Assembly (NCBI GenBank): GCA_025360895.1
Contig: JANYBF010000023.1
Span: 1 to 11,927 of the forward strand
Length of the DNA stretch: 11,927 nucleotides
Reading direction: 5' to 3'
From: Verrucomicrobiota bacterium
GTDB taxonomy: Bacteria > Verrucomicrobiota > Verrucomicrobiia > Limisphaerales > JADLHS01
The first letter of the stretch is position 1; every line of letters begins with the position of its first letter. A program made the translations under genes and the position numbers. Positions 1 through 7,987 of the stretch are shown here, piece after piece. Under the pieces are notes generated by a model. It ran no database searches. It had not been told where the DNA came from and saw only the letters and a program-made list of their open reading frames with translations.

Positions 1-619
1 CGCCCATGATAACCACGGCGACCACCATCACGGCCACCGGATAAAACATGGCGGCGATAACCTTGCCCTTGATCTTCTGCGCCTTTTCCTGAAACTCGGA
101 GAGGCGGTTGAGGACCACTTCCAGCACACCGCCAAGTTCACCCGCCTTGACCATGTTCACGTAGAGCCGGTTAAAAACTTTCGGATGCTGCGCCAGCGCC
201 TCGGAAAAAGTGCTGCCGCCTTCGATGGCGAGCGAAAGGTCGTCGAGTATGGATTTCAGCGTCGGGTTGCGCTCCTGTTTTTGCAGCACCCGCAGACCGC
301 GAAGCAAAGGCAACCCAGCGTCCACCAGCGTGGCCAATTGCCGGGTGAACGTGGTGAGCACCTTGGACTTAACCCCGCCCCCGAGCCCCGGGATTTTGAT
401 ATTGAGGTTGATGCCCTTCTTCTTTTTGGCAGCAGGCTTGCCACCGGCGGGGGCTTTCTTCGGCGACTTCTCCCTGGCTTTGTCCACCTCGACGATCTTC
501 GTCGGAAACAAACCCATCTCTTTGACGCGGCCAATCGCCTCGTTTTGGCTGGCGACCTCGATCGTCCCCTTTTGCTCCTTCCCCTTCTGATCCATCGCCA
601 CGTAACTGTATTTAGGCAT
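1..619 (-). CDS. pilC: Type IV pilus inner-membrane platform protein PilC (GspF family), N-terminal part
   Basis: PilC/GspF proteins form the inner-membrane platform on which the pilus ATPases act. The gene starts at ATG 619 (protein begins MPKYSYVAMDQKGKEQKG) and runs off the left edge after 206 codons, so about half of a usual 400-residue protein is visible. Seen in order: the short N-terminal beta region typical of PilC (residues 1-46); a Lys/Ala/Pro-rich linker (about 47-70); then the first T2SSF domain, with FTRQLATLVDAGLPLLRGL at 91-109 and the KAGELGGVLEVVLNRL helix near 158-173. The first membrane segment begins near residue 186 and is cut by the edge. It starts 12 nt after the stop of the upstream PilB-type gene, with no clear Shine-Dalgarno site, so it is probably the fourth gene of the operon. 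It could be called GspF, but the adjacent pilT argues for a pilus. Confidence 0.93.
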   Translation of the reverse strand, partial: MPKYSYVAMDQKGKEQKGTIEVASQNEAIGRVKEMGLFPTKIVEVDKAREKSPKKAPAGGKPAAKKKKGINLNIKIPGLGGGVKSKVLTTFTRQLATLVDAGLPLLRGLRVLQKQERNPTLKSILDDLSLAIEGGSTFSEALAQHPKVFNRLYVNMVKAGELGGVLEVVLNRLSEFQEKAQKIKGKVIAAMFYPVAVMVVAVVIMG

Positions 620-631
620 AACGGTTTCGGC

Positions 632-2341
632 TTAGGTGTATTTGATGACTTCTTCGATAGTTGTATCACCGTCGAAGATGCTGCGCAAGCCGTCCTCCCG
701 CAACGTGACCATGCCGAGTTCAACCGCCTTCTGACGCAATACAATGGTGGGCGCCCGCTCGGTAATCATTGACCGGATGGTATCGCTGCAAACGAGCAGT
801 TCATAAATGCCTTTGCGGCCTTTATATCCAGTGTCGTTACAGGTGGAGCAACCGCGTCCGTAATAAAACACCTTGTCGCCCAAGTCATGGGGCGAAAGAT
901 TAAGCAGCGCCAGTTGCGCCTCCGTTGGCTCGAACGGTGTCCGGCAATCCTTGCAGACTTTCCGCACCAACCGTTGCCCCAGCACCGCCATCAACGTCGA
1001 AGAAACCAGAAATGGCTCGGTCCCCATGTCCACCAAACGCGTCACGGCGCCAGGGGCGTCATTCGTATGCAGGGTGCTTAACACGAGGTGCCCGGTCAGC
1101 GAGGCCTGAATCGCAATCTGCGCCGTTTCCAAGTCGCGCATTTCCCCGACCATGATGATGTCCGGATCCTGGCGCAAAAAGGAGCGCAAGGCCTTGCCGA
1201 AAGTCATGCCCACGCCCTCGTTAATGGCCACCTGCATGATTCCCTCAATGTCGAACTCAACCGGATCCTCTGCCGTGAGCAGTTTTGAATCAATCGTATT
1301 GACCCGGCGTAAACAGGAGTAAAGCGTGGTGGTCTTGCCGCAACCGGTCGGTCCCGTCACGACAAAAATGCCATTGGGCCGCTGGATAACTTCCGACACG
1401 AAGTCGTGAACGTATTTCGGGAAGCCCAGCGACTCCAGTTCCAGATTCACCGAGCTACGATCCAGCACACGCAGCACGACGGACTCGCCAAATTGCGTGG
1501 GCAAGGTGGATACCCGCAGGTCAATCTCCTTGTTGCCCAGCTTGTGATTGATGCGCCCGTCTTGCGGCAGCCGTCGTTCGGAGATATTCAGGTTCGCCAT
1601 GACCTTGATGCGCGACACCACCGGCAGGGCCAGATGTTTCGGCGGCGGCGACATTTCGTAAAGGGCGCCGTCCACCCGATAACGAATGCGAAACTCCGTC
1701 TCAAACGGTTCGAAGTGAATGTCGCTCGCGCGATCCTTGACCGCTTGAAACAACACCAGGTTTACGAAACGTACGATCGGCGCTTCATTCGCGAGGCCCG
1801 CAATGAGCGTCTCGTCGTCGGTTTCCGTTGCCGCGATGGATTCTTCGGCGATCTTCTCGTCGCCGCCGAGTTCCTTAAGGATTTCGGCCACGTCGCCGCC
1901 AACCTCTTCACCGTAGTATTTATCGAGCCCCGCTTGAATTTCCGCCGGGTGGGCAACGACAACTTGAATCTCCTTTTTGGCGACAAAGGCGAGTTCATCC
2001 ACGCGCTGCGGATCAAGCGGATCTTCAAACGCCACCCGCAACATGCCATCGGTGAAACCTACCGGCAGACAACGATACATCTTGGCCGTGTTGGCCGGGA
2101 TGGCGGCCAGGGCATCCTTCGGTAAATCGACGTTTTTTAACGCCACCACCTCCGTACCGAGATGATTCGCCATCGCCTGCAAAATGGCATCCGCGTCCAT
2201 GATGCCGAAGTTCTGCAGTGCCTGAAACACCGGGGTGCCGCTCCGCTTGACTTCGCCCGCGACCTCCTCGTATTGCAGGTCATCAATCAGCCCCTGCTCC
2301 TTGACGAGCGACAACAGCGGGTTTGAAATTTCTTCGGACAT
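632..2341 (-). CDS. pilB: Type IV pilus assembly ATPase PilB (GspE/PulE family), canonical copy
   Basis: Hexameric cytoplasmic ATPase that powers pilin polymerisation through PilC. The 569-residue protein has an N-terminal GspE/MshEN-type domain (about 1-150), then the linked N2 and catalytic domains. All signature motifs are present: Asp box SDIHFEPF near 206-213, Walker A GPTGCGKTT at 330-338, Walker B region RQDPDIIMVGE ending in Glu400, His box TGHLVLSTLHTND at 416-428, and a tetracysteine zinc site (Cys463, Cys466, Cys498, Cys501). Length and motif order are normal for PilB/GspE. It starts at ATG 2341, 12 nt after the pilT stop, and pilC follows after another 12 nt. No strong Shine-Dalgarno site precedes it. 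It is one of two PilB-type genes in the operon and the one with fully canonical catalytic motifs. GspE of a type II secretion system is the alternative name; pilT next door favours a pilus role. Confidence 0.95.
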   Translation of the reverse strand: MSEEISNPLLSLVKEQGLIDDLQYEEVAGEVKRSGTPVFQALQNFGIMDADAILQAMANHLGTEVVALKNVDLPKDALAAIPANTAKMYRCLPVGFTDGMLRVAFEDPLDPQRVDELAFVAKKEIQVVVAHPAEIQAGLDKYYGEEVGGDVAEILKELGGDEKIAEESIAATETDDETLIAGLANEAPIVRFVNLVLFQAVKDRASDIHFEPFETEFRIRYRVDGALYEMSPPPKHLALPVVSRIKVMANLNISERRLPQDGRINHKLGNKEIDLRVSTLPTQFGESVVLRVLDRSSVNLELESLGFPKYVHDFVSEVIQRPNGIFVVTGPTGCGKTTTLYSCLRRVNTIDSKLLTAEDPVEFDIEGIMQVAINEGVGMTFGKALRSFLRQDPDIIMVGEMRDLETAQIAIQASLTGHLVLSTLHTNDAPGAVTRLVDMGTEPFLVSSTLMAVLGQRLVRKVCKDCRTPFEPTEAQLALLNLSPHDLGDKVFYYGRGCSTCNDTGYKGRKGIYELLVCSDTIRSMITERAPTIVLRQKAVELGMVTLREDGLRSIFDGDTTIEEVIKYT

Positions 2342-2353
2342 ATTCGTTTCGCG

Positions 2354-3457
2354 TCAACCCTTGCCATCCGCGCCGACCGCCTGGGCCAGTTCCAACTCTT
2401 GCAGCTTTTGCTGAATTGTCACCGCATCTTGCGACTTGGTGATGACCTCCTCGCGCGCGATCATGCCGGCCATGTATTTTTCCAACAGAAAACTGTCCAG
2501 CGTCACCATCCCATACTTGGCCCCGGTCTGAATGTCCGACTGCAGGCGAAACGTTTTGTTATCCCGAATGAGCGCGGCAATGGATGGCGTGTTCACCATG
2601 ATCTCAAAAATAGCGACGCGCCCCGGCTTGTCCACGCGGGGCACCAGCAATTGCGAAATCACCGCCTGCAACACCGTGGAAAGCTGGATCCGAATCGTCT
2701 CCTGCTGGTTCGCCGGAAAGGCGTTCACCAAACGGTCAATCGTCTTGGCGGCCCCGGTGGTGTGCAGGGTACCGAAGACCAAGTGGCCAGTTTCAGCGGC
2801 CGTGACGGCGGCTTCGATGGTTTCCAAGTCGCGCATTTCACCGACCAGCACCACGTCCGGGTCTTGCCGCAACGCCCGCCGCAAGCCCTCGGCAAAATTC
2901 GGCACATCCACGCCAATCTCGCGTTGCGTTACCAAGGCTTTCTTATGTTTGTGATAATACTCGATCGGGTCTTCGATGGTGATAATGTGCGCGTCGTCGC
3001 GCTCCTCGTTGATGATGTTTAGCATCGAGGCCAGCGTCGTGGTCTTGCCCGAACCGGTCGGCCCTGTCACCAACACCAAACCGCGCGGCTTATAGAGTAA
3101 TTCTTTGGCGGAGGGCGGAATACCGATCTGCTCCATCGTGAGCAGCTTGCTGGGAATTTGGCGCAACACCATGGCGAAATTTCCCTTCTCCTTGAACACG
3201 CTCACCCGGAATCGCGCCATCTCACCGAACGCAAAACCAAAATCCGCCCCGCCGCGCTCGCGCACATGCTGGATGTGATCCTCGGACGTGATGCTGCGCA
3301 TCAACTCCTCGGTGTCTTCCGGGCGGCATAACGGACCCTCCACGCGATGCAGAATGCCATGCACCCGAATCGTCGGCGGCACGCCGACGCGGATGTGAAG
3401 ATCGGAAGCTCCTTCCGACACCACTAACTGCAACAAATCGGACATCGAATATGCCAT
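2354..3457 (-). CDS. pilT: Twitching motility retraction ATPase PilT
   Basis: PilT drives depolymerisation of type IV pili, giving twitching motility and DNA uptake. The 367-residue protein has the short PilT N-terminal domain (GASDLHIRVGVPPTIRVHG near 16-34) instead of the long PilB one. Catalytic motifs: Walker A GPTGSGKTT at 132-140, IEDPIEY Asp-type segment near 161-167, Walker B RQDPDVVLVGEMRD at 197-210 with Glu207, and His box TGHLVFGTLHTTGAAKTIDR at 223-242. C-terminal to these come AALIRDNK (the equivalent of the AIRNLIRE retraction motif) near 294-301 and GMVTLDSFL near 316-324. The tetracysteine site of PilB is absent, as expected. It starts at ATG 3457, with GGAG 9 nt upstream, the only clear ribosome binding site in this operon. 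It lies 38 nt after the upstream PilB paralogue and 12 nt before the next. PilU is a possible alternative, but no second pilT-like gene is visible. Confidence 0.96.
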   Translation of the reverse strand: MAYSMSDLLQLVVSEGASDLHIRVGVPPTIRVHGILHRVEGPLCRPEDTEELMRSITSEDHIQHVRERGGADFGFAFGEMARFRVSVFKEKGNFAMVLRQIPSKLLTMEQIGIPPSAKELLYKPRGLVLVTGPTGSGKTTTLASMLNIINEERDDAHIITIEDPIEYYHKHKKALVTQREIGVDVPNFAEGLRRALRQDPDVVLVGEMRDLETIEAAVTAAETGHLVFGTLHTTGAAKTIDRLVNAFPANQQETIRIQLSTVLQAVISQLLVPRVDKPGRVAIFEIMVNTPSIAALIRDNKTFRLQSDIQTGAKYGMVTLDSFLLEKYMAGMIAREEVITKSQDAVTIQQKLQELELAQAVGADGKG

Positions 3458-3466
3458 GCTAAAAAT

Positions 3467-3470
3467 CTCC
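3467..3470 (-). promoter_or_regulatory. Shine-Dalgarno site (GGAG) of pilT
   Basis: On the minus strand GGAG stands 9 nt upstream of ATG 3457. It supports this start for pilT. The other genes of the operon have no comparable site at their starts, so pilT may be translated by independent initiation. Confidence 0.6.
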
Positions 3471-3495
3471 AGTTCTATCGATTGGACAAAGTCAT

Positions 3496-5214
3496 TTAGT
3501 TATCGTCACCCACGGTCGCGCGAATTACTTCATCCGGCGTGGTCAACCCGGCGACCACTTTCCGCACGCCATCCTCGCGCAAGGTGCGCATACCCATCTC
3601 GCGTGCTCGCGCCCGCAGGACGGAGGTTGGCACCTTGTCGTAAATTAACTTTCGGGCATCGTCATCAATGACGAATACCTCAAAAATTCCCATGCGCCCG
3701 CGGCAGCCGGTGTTTGAACAGTTCTCGCAGCCCTTGCCCTTCCGGTACGTCGCTTCGGGAGTGTTTGCCGGATCAATCCCCAGCGCTTTAAGTTCCGCGT
3801 CGGGCGGCACCCAGGCCGCCCCGCACTTTTTGCAGATTTTTCGCACCAGCCGTTGCGCCAGCAACGCACGGGTGGAAGACGCCACCAGGAACGGCTTCAC
3901 GCCGATGTCAATCAGGCGCGTCACCGCCCCCGGCGCATCGTTTGTGTGCAGGGTGGAGAACACCAAGTGACCGGTCAGCGACGCGTTGATGGCAATGGAT
4001 GCCGTTTCCATGTCCCGGATTTCCCCGATCATGATGATGTTAGGCGCCTGCCGCAGAATTGCCCGCAACGCGGCGGAAAACGTCAAGCCCACCGCCTCGC
4101 TGACTTGCACCTGGTTGATGCCGGCGAGCACATATTCCACCGGATCCTCGACGGTGATGATCTTGCGATCGGGCCGGTTGATAAAATGCAGACACGAATA
4201 AAGCGTCGTTGTTTTGCCGGAGCCGGTGGGTCCGGTGACGAGAAAAAGGCCGTCGGGCAGGCTGATCAGCTTTTCGATCACTTGTTGGTCATCCGACAAG
4301 AAGCCCAGTTCCGCCAACCCGACGCGCAACCCTTCTTTATCCAAAATACGCATGACGATGGACTCGCCATGGTTTGTTGGGAGGCACGACACGCGCAAAT
4401 CAATCAACTTATTGGCGCCGACACTGGTCTGGATGCGCCCGTCCTGCGGAATGCGATGTTCCGCGATGGACATGTTCGATTGGATTTTCAATCGCGCGAT
4501 GATGGAAGGCTGCAGCCGCTTGGGCGGGCTCTTCATCTCATGCATCATGCCGTCAATGCGGTACCGCAAACGAAATCGTTTCGCGAACGGTTCGAGGTGA
4601 ATATCCGACGCCCGCATCTTGAAAGCGTCCGTGATAATCTGGTTTACCAGGCGGATCAGCGGCGCATCGCCTTCCACCGTGGCGGCATCCCCACCGGTGG
4701 CGATGTCCCCTTGGGGCATGGCAATTTCAACTTCCCCCTTGGTGATCTCCTGGATCATGTGATCCACCACGGAATCGCCGCGGCCGCCATAATACTTGCC
4801 CAAGGCCGCCTCGATATCCGGCTCGGACGCAACCTGCAAAACAATTTCTGCATGGAGCAGATGTGTCAGCGAATCAATCGTGGCGAGATCGGAGGGATCG
4901 GCGATGGCAACCGTCAAGCTTCCTTCATGCTTGTAAACGGGAACGACCCGGTATTTCTTGGCAATGTGGCGCGGAATGGCCTCGATCACGTCATCCTCAA
5001 TCTGCATTGCGGAAAGTTGCACCACCTCCGCACCGAAATGTGCGGCCTTGGCCTGGGTAACGTCCTCCGGTCGCACCATTTTGTTGGCGACCATGTAATC
5101 CACCACGCCCACGCCAGCAGATTGAGCCTCCTGCTGCGCCTGCGCAACCTGCTCCGAGGTCACGAACCCCAGATCAGTCAGCATGTCTACCAGATAATCG
5201 TCTTTCTCAGCCAC
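3496..5214 (-). CDS. pilB: Second PilB/GspE-type pilus assembly ATPase, with altered Walker B region
   Basis: Paralogue of the ATPase at 632-2341 and first gene of the operon. The 572-residue protein has a GspE/MshEN-like N-terminal domain (1-150), Asp box SDIHLEPF near 203-210, Walker A GPTGSGKTT at 328-336, His box TGHLVFSTLHTND at 414-426, and four zinc-site cysteines (461, 464, 496, 499). The Walker B region reads RQAPNIIMIGEIRD (388-401): the usual DPD is replaced by A-P-N, while the catalytic Glu is kept. It starts at GTG (5214-5212), giving MAEKDDYLVDMLTD. No Shine-Dalgarno site stands out. The conserved Walker A, Glu and His box suggest it still binds ATP; whether its turnover is normal is unknown. 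It may be a second assembly motor, a motor for a related secretion system, or a partner in mixed complexes. Its assignment to this family is firm; its exact role is not. Confidence 0.93.
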   Translation of the reverse strand: MAEKDDYLVDMLTDLGFVTSEQVAQAQQEAQSAGVGVVDYMVANKMVRPEDVTQAKAAHFGAEVVQLSAMQIEDDVIEAIPRHIAKKYRVVPVYKHEGSLTVAIADPSDLATIDSLTHLLHAEIVLQVASEPDIEAALGKYYGGRGDSVVDHMIQEITKGEVEIAMPQGDIATGGDAATVEGDAPLIRLVNQIITDAFKMRASDIHLEPFAKRFRLRYRIDGMMHEMKSPPKRLQPSIIARLKIQSNMSIAEHRIPQDGRIQTSVGANKLIDLRVSCLPTNHGESIVMRILDKEGLRVGLAELGFLSDDQQVIEKLISLPDGLFLVTGPTGSGKTTTLYSCLHFINRPDRKIITVEDPVEYVLAGINQVQVSEAVGLTFSAALRAILRQAPNIIMIGEIRDMETASIAINASLTGHLVFSTLHTNDAPGAVTRLIDIGVKPFLVASSTRALLAQRLVRKICKKCGAAWVPPDAELKALGIDPANTPEATYRKGKGCENCSNTGCRGRMGIFEVFVIDDDARKLIYDKVPTSVLRARAREMGMRTLREDGVRKVVAGLTTPDEVIRATVGDDN

Positions 5215-5718
5215 AGTGATTTAGCGTCCCACGGAGTTTGCGCGTGGAAACTGGAAGCAGAGTAGTCGGGTGCGCCGCGCTGTGTCAAATGCGGACGCGG
5301 CCGGGCAAAGTTTATTTTCCCAAGGGCGCCCGGCAGCGAAGGCCCGACGCACAAACCAACCGCTTATGATTGTCACGTCCCGAAAAATGAATCATAAAAA
5401 TTGCAACCTCATCAATTTGAAAAGCGCCGCGCCGTTCGCGCACTGACACCCATGACCGTGAAGCGAGCCAGCTTTGCAGAATGCGCGGGCGAATGGCCCA
5501 TGGTTTTGGACACCTTGTCCGTTCGTCGGTTGAATCACCGGGATATTCCCCGGGCACGGTTGTGGTAAATTCGCGTGCACCAATGAACGCGCAACCGAGC
5601 GTTAACCTTTGTTACCAAGCCATAAAACCCCACCGCCGGCTGCGAATTATCACAACCGGCGCCGGCTTGAATTTGGCAGCGGATCGGTTGGCAATCTTTC
5701 TGCGTTGAGCGCCCCAGC
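5215..5718. other. Divergent intergenic region between pil operon and Fn3-protein gene
   Basis: This 504-nt gap separates two genes transcribed away from each other, so it should hold both promoters. Apart from the candidate pil promoter at 5259-5288, it shows only small inverted repeats (CCGGG/CCCGG near 5538-5553 and the CCGGCGCCGG palindrome near 5657). Small open frames on both strands lack any recognisable family, start context or composition, so none is called. No terminator, tRNA or riboswitch-like fold was recognised. Confidence 0.5.
5259..5288 (-). promoter_or_regulatory. Candidate sigma70-type promoter of the pil operon
   Basis: Reading the minus strand, a perfect TTGACA (5288-5283) is followed after 18 nt by TACTCT (5264-5259), which matches only three of six positions of TATAAT. 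It would start transcription near 5251, giving a leader of about 37 nt before the GTG start at 5214. The -35 match and position are good, the -10 is weak. No sigma54-type GG-N10-GC element was noticed instead. Confidence 0.3.
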
Positions 5719-7038
5719 ATGTTGTACCAAGGATGTTTTGTTCGGGAGAGGAACACAGCTCTCATTTCAATTCTGTGCGGAATTCTTACAACCCTGATAT
5801 CCATTTCCAGTTTGGACGCTGGCAGTGTCACCCTGGCTTGGGATCCATCCCCGGATGCGAGTGTGGTAGCCTACAAAGTTTATTACGGTCCCAGCAGCCG
5901 TAGCTACACCAACTCCATCCAAGTTGGCAATGTGACCAACGCAAGCATTGCCGGCCTGATGGAAGGGGCCACCTATTATTTTGGAGCTACGGCTCTCGAC
6001 AACTCCGGGCTTGAAAGCGACTTTTCCAATGAGACGGTTTTCACCGTTCCCGTTCCACCAGGTAATCAGTCGCCCACACTCAATACCCTGGCCAGTGTCA
6101 CGATTAACGAAAGCGCTGGTTTGCAGGCGGTCAATCTCGCGGGCATCACTTCCGGCGCGACCAACGAAGCACAGACCCTCACGGTCACGGCTACTTCCAG
6201 CAATCCCGGTTTGATTCCCAATCCTTCGGTCAGCTACACCAGTCCGAACACCACCGGCTCGCTCACCTTTTCGCCGGTCGCCCTAGCATTCGGTTCAGCT
6301 ATTCTCACCGTCACCGTCAACGACGGCGGCGCCAGCAATAACATCGTCTCCCGCACCTTCACCGTCACGGTCAACTCCGTGAACCAAGCCCCCACGCTCA
6401 CTGCGCTGGCCAATATCACCATCAATGAAAGCGCGGGTTCGCAAACGGTCAATTTCGCGGGCATCTCTTCCGGGGCAACCAACGAAGCGCAGACGCTCAC
6501 CGTTACCGCCACCTCCAGCAATCTCGGTCTGATTCCCAATCCCTCCGTCAATTACTCCAGTCCCAACGCCACCGGCTCGCTCACCTTTACACCGGTGGCT
6601 CTGGCATTCGGTTCCGCTACCCTCACCGTCACCGTCAACGACGGCAGTGCCAGCAATAACATCATCACCCGCACCTTCACCGTCACGGTCAATAAGTTGC
6701 CCACCATCTCCCCGATTGCCGATCAGGACATCGCCATTGGCTCGGCGACCGCAGCGATTCCTTTCACGATTGGTGACAACGAAACTAGCGTGACCAGCCT
6801 GTCCCTGACCGCCAGTTCATTGAACCCGGCGCTGGTCCGAAATAATGACATCGCCTTTGGCGGCGCGGGCAGCAACCGCACCCTGACAATCACACCCCTG
6901 CCCGGCCAGTCCGGGTTCGCGAACATCACAATCACCGTCAGCGACGGAACCGGCAGTGCCAGCCGGACCTTCCTGTTGGATGTCCGGCCAAAGCCAACCG
7001 TTCCCGCCAATCTGCGAGTCGTTCAAGCCACACCATAA
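5719..7038 (+). CDS. Secreted Fn3 and Ig/cadherin-like beta-sandwich repeat protein
   Basis: Predicted exported protein of 439 residues, probably a surface or extracellular adhesive or structural protein; no catalytic motif is seen. The N-terminus has a signal peptide: basic RER at 9-11, hydrophobic stretch TALISILCGILTTLISIS (13-30), likely cleavage near SLDA/GS (34-35). Residues 35-112 form an Fn3 domain (VTLAWDPSPDASVVAYKVYYG, cut here to its key Trp41, Tyr52, Tyr55, Tyr56; later GATYYFGATALDNSGLESDFS). Then come two near-identical 106-residue units (116-221 and 222-327), each with TINESAG, SGATNEAQTLTVTATSSN and LTVTVND motifs, and a third, divergent unit (about 328-424). The C-terminus PTVPANLRVVQATP looks like the linker or first strand of a further Fn3 domain that is missing, so the protein may be truncated. 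No Shine-Dalgarno site is seen. Such proteins are common in Verrucomicrobiota; the function here is unknown. Confidence 0.85.
   Translation: MLYQGCFVRERNTALISILCGILTTLISISSLDAGSVTLAWDPSPDASVVAYKVYYGPSSRSYTNSIQVGNVTNASIAGLMEGATYYFGATALDNSGLESDFSNETVFTVPVPPGNQSPTLNTLASVTINESAGLQAVNLAGITSGATNEAQTLTVTATSSNPGLIPNPSVSYTSPNTTGSLTFSPVALAFGSAILTVTVNDGGASNNIVSRTFTVTVNSVNQAPTLTALANITINESAGSQTVNFAGISSGATNEAQTLTVTATSSNLGLIPNPSVNYSSPNATGSLTFTPVALAFGSATLTVTVNDGSASNNIITRTFTVTVNKLPTISPIADQDIAIGSATAAIPFTIGDNETSVTSLSLTASSLNPALVRNNDIAFGGAGSNRTLTITPLPGQSGFANITITVSDGTGSASRTFLLDVRPKPTVPANLRVVQATP
6064..6699 (+). repeat. Two tandem 318-bp in-frame repeats in the Fn3-protein gene
   Basis: Positions 6064-6381 and 6382-6699 encode consecutive 106-residue units that differ at about 20 residues (roughly 81% identical by hand count). 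The period is exactly 318 nt, in frame. Several stretches are identical at the DNA level, such as the segments coding for the LTVTVND and NEAQTL motifs. This points to a recent duplication of one beta-sandwich domain. Confidence 0.9.
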
Positions 7039-7069
7039 TTCAGTTGTCGCGTTTTCGTTGCCTGCTGTT

Positions 7070-7092
7070 CACCGGCTCGGAGACAGCCGGTG
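7070..7092. terminator. Candidate bidirectional stem-loop between convergent genes
   Basis: CACCGGCT (7070-7077) and AGCCGGTG (7085-7092) form a perfect 8-bp stem with a 7-nt loop, located 31 nt after the Fn3-gene stop and about 75 nt after the engB stop on the other strand. The place suits a shared terminator, but no T-run follows on either strand, so an intrinsic terminator is not established. A partial direct repeat (GGAGAC...GGTGCGA) lies next to it. Confidence 0.35.
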
Positions 7093-7167
7093 CGAGCAGC
7101 GGGGGGAGGAGACGGTGCGAAACGTTCCGAACGGACTTAGCGTGTGGGTTTGCAGGGCGCAAACGCC

Positions 7168-7902
7168 TCACCACGGGCGCTTGGAATTGGACCGCTTTCG
7201 GTTGCCCGCCTGGATATTCATCCCTCGGCCAATTGGTGGCAACACTTCGGGCGGGGCGACAACCTCCTGCACCGGCCCGCCCGGCTCGGTTAGACTCGCA
7301 TCCGGCTGCACCGTCGCCAACGCTTCACCGATTACATTTAGCAGCGCGCCGCGCCCCAACTGCGCCGTCGCCGAACAAGTAAAGATTTCCGGTAACGTCT
7401 CACACCATTCGGCGATGCGCTCTTTGAATGCCGCAATGTTTGTCTGCACGGCGGCGGAGTTAACTTTGTCGGTCTTGGTGAACACGAGGACGAACGGAAT
7501 GGCTTTGTCGGCCAGCCATTCTACGAACTCCAGATCCATCTCCTGCGGCGGCAACCCGGAGTCTATCAGTGCGAAGACACAGTGCAGGTTCGGACGCTCC
7601 TCCAGATATTCGAGCACCGCTTGATTGAACTTAGCGCTGTCCTGCCGCGCCACTTTGGCAAATCCGTAGCCCGGCAAATCCACGAGCCGCCAGGTTTTGC
7701 TCATCGTGAAAAAGTTGATCAGCTTGGTGAACCCCGGCGTGGGCGACACGCGGGCCAGCCCGCGCTTGCCCGCCAGAAAATTCAACAAGGAAGACTTGCC
7801 GACGTTCGAGCGGCCGATGAAGGCGAATTCCGGCAACGACTCGTCCGGACACGAATCCAAGTCCGGCGCGCTGCACTTAAAAATAGCGGATGAAATGTCC
7901 AT
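7168..7902 (-). CDS. engB: Ribosome biogenesis GTP-binding protein EngB/YsxC (YihA)
   Basis: EngB is an essential TRAFAC GTPase needed for assembly of the large ribosomal subunit. The 244-residue protein has G1 GRSNVGKSS at 30-38, the G2 region TPGFTK near 55-60, G3 DLPGYG at 75-80, G4 TKTD at 142-145 and a G5 SA at 177-178. Flanking family blocks such as FAKVARQDSAKFNQAVLEYL are well kept. It starts at ATG 7902 and ends at TGA 7168. The core ends near residue 197; the remaining 47 residues are a Pro/Gly-rich then basic tail (ending RKRSNSKRPW), longer than in most EngB proteins of about 195-210 residues. It is a single gene facing the Fn3-protein gene, with repeat debris upstream. Identity is secure; the role of the tail is unknown. 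Confidence 0.96.
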   Translation of the reverse strand: MDISSAIFKCSAPDLDSCPDESLPEFAFIGRSNVGKSSLLNFLAGKRGLARVSPTPGFTKLINFFTMSKTWRLVDLPGYGFAKVARQDSAKFNQAVLEYLEERPNLHCVFALIDSGLPPQEMDLEFVEWLADKAIPFVLVFTKTDKVNSAAVQTNIAAFKERIAEWCETLPEIFTCSATAQLGRGALLNVIGEALATVQPDASLTEPGGPVQEVVAPPEVLPPIGRGMNIQAGNRKRSNSKRPW

Positions 7903-7987
7903 ATGAAAAACCGAGCCCGAGCATCGCAGTAATTCTTCTTCGCTGATACAACCAATTTTGGGGAGGCGTAGCCGGAAGCAAACACGC

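Noticed and set aside
1406..2125. 239-codon plus-strand frame antisense to pilB
   Set aside because: Shadow of the conserved gene on the minus strand; no family resemblance or start signal.
3853..5265. 470-codon open frame on the plus strand, antisense to the first PilB paralogue
   Set aside because: It mirrors a highly conserved ATPase gene, has an Arg/His-rich composition typical of antisense frames in GC-rich DNA, and no recognisable domain.
5312..5557. Minus-strand open frame of 81 codons in the gap upstream of the pil operon
   Set aside because: No recognisable motif, no ribosome binding site, and an overlapping alternative frame of similar length; treated as chance.
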